Below are positions 14,289 to 18,614 of a stretch of DNA of 18,614 bases, piece after piece. Each line of letters starts with the position of its first letter. Positions within the stretch are counted from its first letter, which is position 1. Both the position numbers and the translations under genes were made by a program. Source of the stretch: JBNKHH01 sp050290245 (lineage in GTDB: Bacteria; Pseudomonadota; Alphaproteobacteria; Rhodobacterales; Rhodobacteraceae); assembly GCA_050290245.1 (NCBI GenBank), contig JBNKHH010000047.1, positions 1 to 18,614 of the forward strand, given 5' to 3'. The notes beneath the pieces were generated by a model. That model was not told where the DNA came from. It worked only from the letters and a program-made list of their open reading frames with translations, and did not search any database.

Positions 14289-14360
14289 GCCTTACCGTAT
14301 CGGGAGAAATGCCGGGAGGGTCAAGGCGCGGCGGGGGGGCGTTCGCGCGATCTTGGAGAA

Positions 14361-15500
14361 TCAGGCGCCGTGGAACGCACCGGAGCCCGCAGTTTCGTTG
14401 ATCCTGAGAAAGGCGTCGGTCAGAAGGCTTTGCGCGTCGATATTCACGGCGAGGCCATGGGCCAGGCGGGACGACAGGTCTTGCTGCAGCCCGGCCCAAA
14501 GCTGCGCGGCCTGTCCGTGAGGTGCGAGGCGGTTCCAGGTCTCGGTCTCCCCCGGGCAGGCATCGGCGGCTGGGGGCTGTCCGGCCCCGGTGCGGGCCAG
14601 CCGCACCAGCGCGAGGTCCATGAGGCGCAGGGCAAGCTGCAGGCGGTCTTCCGCGCCGCGTTGCGTTACCTTTTCGACAAGGCCGCGCAGTGCATGGCGA
14701 TCCATGCGTGGGGCGGTGTCCATCAGGGCGACGATTTCTGCATAGAGCTCCGGGCCGCCTTCCAAGGTCAGGCGGATCGCCTCGCCGACGCTGCCGTGGG
14801 CCAGTTGGCTGACGGCGACCGGGTTTTCCAGCGTTATGCCCGCCTGTTCGACGGCGGTTTGCAGGTCTTCGGGCGCGAGTTCTGACAGGCGCAGCGTCCG
14901 GCAGCGTGAGCGGATCGTCGGCAAAAGGCGGGCGGGTTGATGGCTGACCAGGATCAGCACAGCGCGTTTCGGCGGTTCTTCCAGAACTTTCAGGAGTGCG
15001 TTTGCGGCCGAGGGGTTCATCTCATCGGCGCTGTCGACGATGACGACGCGGTGGCCGCCCTCGGTGGCGCTGAGACCGAAGAATTCGTTCAGGCGGCGGA
15101 CCTCGTCGACAGTGATTTGAGCCTTGAGACGCTTGCGGTCCCGGTCCCAGGCACGGCGGATCAGAAGGCAGCCCGGCTCGGAAAGCGCGGCGATCCGATG
15201 CGCGACCGGGTGGTCTGGCGAGATATCGAGCGACGCCGGGGGGGACGGTGCCTCACCAAAGAGCCCTGCTTCTTGAGGGGCGGCTCCGCCTGCCAGGAGA
15301 AAGCGCGCCATGCGCCAGGCGATCGTTGCCTTGCCGACGCCTCGTGGACCAGTCAGCAGCCAGGCGTGGTGCATCCGCCCCTGCTGAATGGCAGAAAGGA
15401 ATTCGGCCTCGACTTCGGCCTGCCCGAAAAGGGCCAAGGTCTCGCGCGGGTGCGGGGCACCCTCTGCGCGATCGGCCTCCGGCAGGTCGTCGTCGGTCAT
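14361..15500 (-). CDS. holB: DNA polymerase III subunit delta-prime
   Basis: The 379-residue protein is the clamp-loader subunit that, with gamma/tau and delta, loads the beta sliding clamp. It has an AAA+ domain with P-loop GPRGVGKAT (51-59), Walker B region VVIVDSADEM (152-161) and the SRC motif (198-200, in RSRCRTL) that supplies an arginine finger to a neighbouring subunit. The C-terminal two-thirds is helical, as in clamp-loader collar domains. Between the P-loop and the sensor regions there is an insertion rich in Ala and Pro (about 72-95), common in alphaproteobacterial HolB. It overlaps tmk by 4 bp (ATGA) and has no ribosome-binding site of its own, which indicates translational coupling. 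The stop lies 72 bp from the tatD start. Confidence 0.94.
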   Translation of the reverse strand: MTDDDLPEADRAEGAPHPRETLALFGQAEVEAEFLSAIQQGRMHHAWLLTGPRGVGKATIAWRMARFLLAGGAAPQEAGLFGEAPSPPASLDISPDHPVAHRIAALSEPGCLLIRRAWDRDRKRLKAQITVDEVRRLNEFFGLSATEGGHRVVIVDSADEMNPSAANALLKVLEEPPKRAVLILVSHQPARLLPTIRSRCRTLRLSELAPEDLQTAVEQAGITLENPVAVSQLAHGSVGEAIRLTLEGGPELYAEIVALMDTAPRMDRHALRGLVEKVTQRGAEDRLQLALRLMDLALVRLARTGAGQPPAADACPGETETWNRLAPHGQAAQLWAGLQQDLSSRLAHGLAVNIDAQSLLTDAFLRINETAGSGAFHGA

Positions 15501-16117
15501 AGCGTGCCGTCCGCGATCGCGGCGATCTCGATTGCGATCTCGTCGGCATCCCTTTGGCCGTCAATCAGGTAACAGCGGTCGGGGTGGTCCGTCGCAAGGG
15601 CATGAAAGCCCTCGCGAAGGCGGTGCTGGAAATCCTCGCCCATCTCCTCGAACCTGTCTTCGCCGCTCTTGCGCGCCAGACCGCGTTGCAGGGCCTGGGC
15701 GGGGTCCATGTCGATGATGAATGTCAGATCGGGCTCGGTGGCGATTACCGCATCATGGAGCCGGTCGACGAGGCCTCGCAATTCGCCCCGCGCTGCACCC
15801 TGGTAGACGCGGGTGGAATCGGCAAAGCGGTCCGAGATCACTGTCGCGCCGCGCTGGATCGCGGGCTGGATGGTCTTTTCAAGATGGTCGCGGCGAGCGG
15901 CGGTAAAAAGCAGGATCTCGGTCTCGGCAGACCAGCGGTCGGGTGATCCTTCGACCAGCAGACGGCGGATCTCTTCGGCCCCCGGCGAACCGCCCGGCTC
16001 GCGCGTCAGAACGACGTCGAGACCTTTTGCCTTGAGGTAGGCCGCGAGCAGTTTGGCCTGGGTCGATTTCCCAGAGCCGTCAATGCCTTCGAATGTGATA
16101 AATCGCCCGCGCGTCAT
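15497..16117 (-). CDS. tmk: Thymidylate kinase
   Basis: The 206-residue enzyme phosphorylates dTMP to dTDP in the pathway to dTTP. The P-loop is EGIDGSGKST (10-19), the dTMP-binding region contains TREPGGS (38-44), the DRF motif is at 96-98 (ISDRFADSTRVYQG), and the lid carries basic residues in ARKSGEDRFEE (148-158). The Gly/Ser P-loop with basic lid residues matches the bacterial type II arrangement. Size is normal. It overlaps both neighbours by 4 bp: the carboxypeptidase gene upstream and holB downstream. The tmk-holB pairing is widely conserved and links dTTP supply with replication. Confidence 0.96.
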   Translation of the reverse strand: MTRGRFITFEGIDGSGKSTQAKLLAAYLKAKGLDVVLTREPGGSPGAEEIRRLLVEGSPDRWSAETEILLFTAARRDHLEKTIQPAIQRGATVISDRFADSTRVYQGAARGELRGLVDRLHDAVIATEPDLTFIIDMDPAQALQRGLARKSGEDRFEEMGEDFQHRLREGFHALATDHPDRCYLIDGQRDADEIAIEIAAIADGTL

Positions 16118-17298
16118 TCCATCAGGCTTTGCACCTGTCCCATGGCCTTGTCAAACAGCACGCTCGATGAGGCCCGGACGCGGGGCAGGAAGCCTCCGCG
16201 CGTCACTTCGCGGTCGGACACGAGCGGGATGCGTTTTTCGGGCATGTTCGGTGCTGTGACGACCAGTTCGGCCACCTTGCCGCCCTGGGCGATCGGGGCT
16301 TCGAGCGGGGTCTTGTATTCGACGCGGGTTTCCATGCTGTCCTGTCCGATTGCGGGCACCAGCAGAGTAAGATCCTCGGGCACAACGGCGTTGATGCGAT
16401 CATGGCTGCCCATCCAGACCGGAATGTTGGTGACGATGTCGCCCGAACTGGCCAGCTGCTTGGAAAGGAACTGGCGGAAGCCCCAGTTGATCATGGCTTC
16501 GCCTTCTTGCCGGCGTTCCGCAACACTGTTCAGGCCGCTGAAGACAAAGACGATCCGGCGGTCCCCCTGCACGGCCGAGCCGACCATGCCGTAGCCTGCT
16601 TCCTCGGTGTGGCCGGTTTTGAGGCCATCGGCACCAAGGCCCAGGCCAAGGACGGGATTCCGGTTGAAGCGGTTGGAAGGTGAGCGACCGTCGAAGTCGA
16701 ATTCCTCAAGCGCGAAATAGCCGTAATATTCAGGGAAGTCAGTGATCAGGTGCGTCGCAAGACGGCCAAGGTCCCGTACCGACATCCGTTGGTTCGGGTC
16801 TGGCCAGCCGCTGGCGTTGGCGAAGGTCGAATGGGTCAGGCCGATTTCGATGGCGCGTGCGTTCATCTGGCGGGCAAAGGCGTCCTCGGTTCCGGCAAGG
16901 CCTTCGGCGACAACGACGCAGGCGTCGTTGCCCGACTGCACGATGATGCCCTTGATCAGGTCCTCGACGCGCGGACGGTCGGTTTCGTCGAGAAACATCG
17001 TCGAGCCGCCCATCTGGCGGGCCTTGGTGGAGACAGAAAAGGTCGTGTCCAGCGTCACCCGTCCGTCGCGCAGAGCGTCGAACAACATGAAGAGCGTCAT
17101 CAGCTTTGACATGGAGGCGGGCGGCAAGGGGGTGTCGGCGTTCTTGTCCACCAGCACCGTGTCTGTGGACACGTCATAGAGATAGGCCGCCGTGGCCTGG
17201 GTCTCATACTCGGCCCGGGCCGGGACAGGGGCGACGCTGCAGGCCGAGAAAACCACAACGGCCAGGAAAGCTGCGATTGGTCGTAGCACGGTTCTCAT
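16114..17298 (-). CDS. D-alanyl-D-alanine carboxypeptidase (penicillin-binding protein 5/6 type)
   Basis: The 394-residue envelope enzyme trims the terminal D-Ala from peptidoglycan stem peptides. It has a signal sequence; cleavage is likely at ARA before Glu30. An earlier FSAC (Cys20) is a weak lipobox, so a lipoprotein form cannot be ruled out. The three active-site motifs are present: SMSK (Ser62 nucleophile, Lys65), SGN (122-124) and KTG (227-229, in LKTGHT). The C-terminal third is the beta-rich second domain of this family, ending in a helix that may associate with the membrane. The ATG at 17298 follows GAAAGG; the long in-frame extension back to 17814 is antisense-like sequence inside the SPOR gene and was not chosen. 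It starts 10 bp after the SPOR gene and overlaps tmk by 4 bp. Confidence 0.93.
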   Translation of the reverse strand: MRTVLRPIAAFLAVVVFSACSVAPVPARAEYETQATAAYLYDVSTDTVLVDKNADTPLPPASMSKLMTLFMLFDALRDGRVTLDTTFSVSTKARQMGGSTMFLDETDRPRVEDLIKGIIVQSGNDACVVVAEGLAGTEDAFARQMNARAIEIGLTHSTFANASGWPDPNQRMSVRDLGRLATHLITDFPEYYGYFALEEFDFDGRSPSNRFNRNPVLGLGLGADGLKTGHTEEAGYGMVGSAVQGDRRIVFVFSGLNSVAERRQEGEAMINWGFRQFLSKQLASSGDIVTNIPVWMGSHDRINAVVPEDLTLLVPAIGQDSMETRVEYKTPLEAPIAQGGKVAELVVTAPNMPEKRIPLVSDREVTRGGFLPRVRASSSVLFDKAMGQVQSLME

Positions 17299-17308
17299 CC
17301 TTTCTTCT

Positions 17309-18352
17309 TTAGTTCGGCGCGAGGAAGGCGTCGGAATAACCCAGTCTTTTGACCTGGGCGAGAATGGCGGCCTGGTCGGCGGTGGTCGAGACGGGGCCGA
17401 CGCTGACCCGCCAGAAGGTCTTGCCGTTGACCTCTTGCTGTTTGACGGTCGGAACCATCCCGGCCTGGCGCAGGCTGGTCGCTGCGGCAGAGGCGTTTTC
17501 CTCGACGCTGAACAGGCCGACCTGGACATAGGGATTCTTGAGTGCAGATGCGGTCGGAGCCGCAGGGCGGGGGGCCGGTTTATCCTCGGCCTCAGCCTGG
17601 GCGATCGCCGCGGCGGCCCCGGCGGTGACCGGGTCGAGCGGCGCTGTCTCAACGGCGGGCGGCGCGCTGGCATCGATTGCGGCGGTGTCGGCCTCTTCGG
17701 CCACGTCGCCTGCCGGTTTCTTGCGGGCAAAGAGGCGCTCAAGGAAGTTTGGCTTCTTCGGGGCATCCACGGCAACGGCCGCACCCGCGGCAACGGCGGC
17801 AGTTTCGGCGCCATCGTCGGACGTCCCGGATGTCTCGGGAGCCCCGGCGTTGTCTGTAACCTCCTCGGTGGCAGCCTCTGCGCCGATCTCTTCTTCGGAG
17901 ATGGGCAGGGGCGCCGGCTCGATTATCACCTCTTCCTGGCGCACGGCCACGATCGACATTTCAGTCGGTTGCCCGGCGAGAATGCTGAGAGCCGCAGCGG
18001 CATCGGAAGACACCTGGATGCGCGGACCCGGGTTGTTGCGTTCGCGCCGGAACAGGGCGGCGGCAACGGTCTGGCCATTGGTTTCATTGCGCAGGATAGC
18101 ACGTTCGGGCTCTTTCACGTCCGGATGCGCGACCCAGATACCGCCGAGCGACGGACGGCCGTCCCACAGCGCCAGTTCCTTGGTCTCGAATATGTCCGGT
18201 CGCTCGACGTCCTTGATGACGACTTGAGGCTCCTGAGCTGCTGCTGCTTGTTGCGCCGGCTCGGCAAGTCCCGACAGGCCCTTGCCGTCCTCGCAGGATG
18301 GCAAAAGCACCAGCGCCGATAGAAGAACTGCCGGTCGAAAAACCCTATTCAT
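17309..18352 (-). CDS. SPOR-domain lipoprotein, possibly RlpA-like
   Basis: The 347-residue protein begins with a lipoprotein signal (LVLLPSC, lipid-modified Cys20). Residues about 50-145 contain a conserved region (ELALWDGRPSLGGIWVAHPD, then RNETNGQTVAAALFRRERN and RIQVSSDAAAALSI). Its order resembles the double-psi beta-barrel of RlpA lytic transglycosylases, with a conserved His in VAHPD; this similarity is my reading and may be degenerate. A long Ala/Glu/Pro/Thr-rich linker (about 150-265) follows. The C-terminus (about 275-347, from NPYVQVGLFSVEENASAAAT) is a clear SPOR domain, which binds glycan strands lacking stem peptides at the division site. The start at 18352 has GGGAG upstream and gives a proper signal peptide; an in-frame start at 18505 was rejected. 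The downstream carboxypeptidase supports a cell-wall role. Confidence 0.85.
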   Translation of the reverse strand: MNRVFRPAVLLSALVLLPSCEDGKGLSGLAEPAQQAAAAQEPQVVIKDVERPDIFETKELALWDGRPSLGGIWVAHPDVKEPERAILRNETNGQTVAAALFRRERNNPGPRIQVSSDAAAALSILAGQPTEMSIVAVRQEEVIIEPAPLPISEEEIGAEAATEEVTDNAGAPETSGTSDDGAETAAVAAGAAVAVDAPKKPNFLERLFARKKPAGDVAEEADTAAIDASAPPAVETAPLDPVTAGAAAAIAQAEAEDKPAPRPAAPTASALKNPYVQVGLFSVEENASAAATSLRQAGMVPTVKQQEVNGKTFWRVSVGPVSTTADQAAILAQVKRLGYSDAFLAPN

Positions 18353-18477
18353 TTCCTGCTCCCTTGGCCTCGCGGGATACGATGTACTGCACGCTTCCAG
18401 CGTTGTTTTGCGGAACACTACCGCCATCGTGCCGCCAAGGAAAGAGAGCATGGTCGCGATGGCAAACCCATGCCGAC

Positions 18478-18492
18478 CTGAAACGCTTTCAG
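18478..18492. promoter_or_regulatory. 15-bp palindrome upstream of the SPOR operon
   Basis: CTGAAACGCTTTCAG has perfect 6-bp arms around CGC. It lies 126 bp upstream of the SPOR lipoprotein start and 33 bp before the tRNA gene, with an AT-rich tract (18493-18503) next to it. It could be an operator or a small hairpin of the region shared by the divergent tRNA and operon. No firm promoter was recognised elsewhere in 18353-18524. Confidence 0.3.
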
Positions 18493-18524
18493 AATCAAAA
18501 AACACCCGTTAGGAAGCGCGCACC

Positions 18525-18614
18525 GGAGGAGTGGCAGAGTGGTCGAATGCACCGGTCTTGAAAACCGGCGTGCGTGAAAGCGTACCGTGGGTTCGAATCC
18601 CACCTCCTCCGCCA
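18525..18614 (+). tRNA. tRNA-Ser (anticodon TGA)
   Basis: A complete 90-nt tRNA including the encoded CCA. The acceptor stem pairs GGAGGAG (18525-18531) with CTCCTCC near the 3' end, the discriminator base is G, and the T arm has GGTTCGAATCC. The anticodon stem CCGGT/ACCGG (18552-18556, 18564-18568) encloses loop CTTGAAA with anticodon TGA at 18559-18561. The long variable arm (GTGCGTGAAAGCGTAC) is characteristic of class II tRNAs and fits serine. It reads UCA and related UCN codons. It is divergent from the SPOR operon and ends exactly at the window edge. Confidence 0.97.

Noticed and set aside
13812..14885. Plus-strand frame of 357 residues opposite tatD and holB
   Set aside because: Spans two well-supported minus-strand genes and has no family signature.
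17299..17814. In-frame upstream extension of the carboxypeptidase, making a 566-residue protein
   Set aside because: The extension is Arg/Pro-rich out-of-frame sequence inside the SPOR gene. The internal start at 17298 has a ribosome-binding site and gives a proper signal peptide.
17192..18322. Plus-strand frame of 376 residues opposite the SPOR gene
   Set aside because: Gly/Arg-rich antisense shadow caused by high G/C at third codon positions; the opposite strand has the lipoprotein signal and SPOR domain.
18418..18603. Minus-strand frame beginning MGFEPTV
   Set aside because: It is the antisense translation of the tRNA-Ser gene; this peptide is a well-known false call opposite tRNA-Ser genes.
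1..18614. CRISPR array, insertion sequence, integrase or phage gene
   Set aside because: No regularly spaced direct repeats, transposase or integrase motifs, or terminal inverted repeats were seen on either strand.

Overview
The window looks like chromosomal DNA of a high-GC alphaproteobacterium, most likely of the Roseobacter/Rhodobacteraceae group. The evidence is the codon use, the TRAP transporter locus, and the gene order SPOR lipoprotein - D,D-carboxypeptidase - tmk - holB - tatD - MBL hydrolase. This placement is from pattern recognition only; no search was run.

Bases 1-1400: the 3' end of a Crp/Fnr-type regulator, convergent with and overlapping a small CxxC redox protein of the DUF1858 type. 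That gene is divergent from a conserved 166-residue protein of unknown function. The divergent gap (467-705) carries two TTG-N8-CAA sites of the kind FNR/NnrR-type regulators read. A possible minus-strand coding remnant lies at about 1208-1375.

Bases 1413-11416 are the most interesting part. A DctB-type sensor kinase overlaps a DctD-like response regulator. Downstream are a complete TRAP transporter (dctP, dctQ, dctM), a TIM-barrel sugar isomerase/epimerase, a Gfo/Idh/MocA dehydrogenase and a group II xylose isomerase, all on the plus strand. The DctD-like protein keeps its receiver and Fis-type HTH, but its AAA+ domain is broken at the three places needed to drive sigma54: the Walker A lysine, the Walker B aspartate and the GAFTGA loop. 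Two 18-bp palindromic sites 34 bp apart follow its stop codon. They stand upstream of a perfect TATAAT and not of any -24/-12 element I can find. Together this suggests a DctB/DctD pair converted from sigma54 enhancer activation to conventional activation (or repression) at a sigma70 promoter, controlling uptake and metabolism of a sugar-like or sugar-acid compound rather than plain C4-dicarboxylates. Stem-loops sit in several of the junctions of the gene cluster, including a terminator-like one directly after dctP.

Bases 11417-11769: a hairpin after xylA, a candidate 55-residue minus-strand protein and an upstream inverted repeat. The other bases show nothing further.

Bases 11770-18352 (minus strand, read from high to low coordinates): a tightly packed housekeeping operon. 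It encodes a SPOR lipoprotein with a possible RlpA-like region, a D,D-carboxypeptidase, thymidylate kinase, DNA polymerase III delta-prime, a TatD nuclease, a PhnP-like metallo-hydrolase and an AEC-family permease. Most junctions overlap or are 3-10 bp; the exception is the 72-bp gap between holB and tatD.

Bases 18353-18614: a short upstream region with a 15-bp palindrome, then a complete tRNA-Ser(TGA) ending exactly at the window edge.
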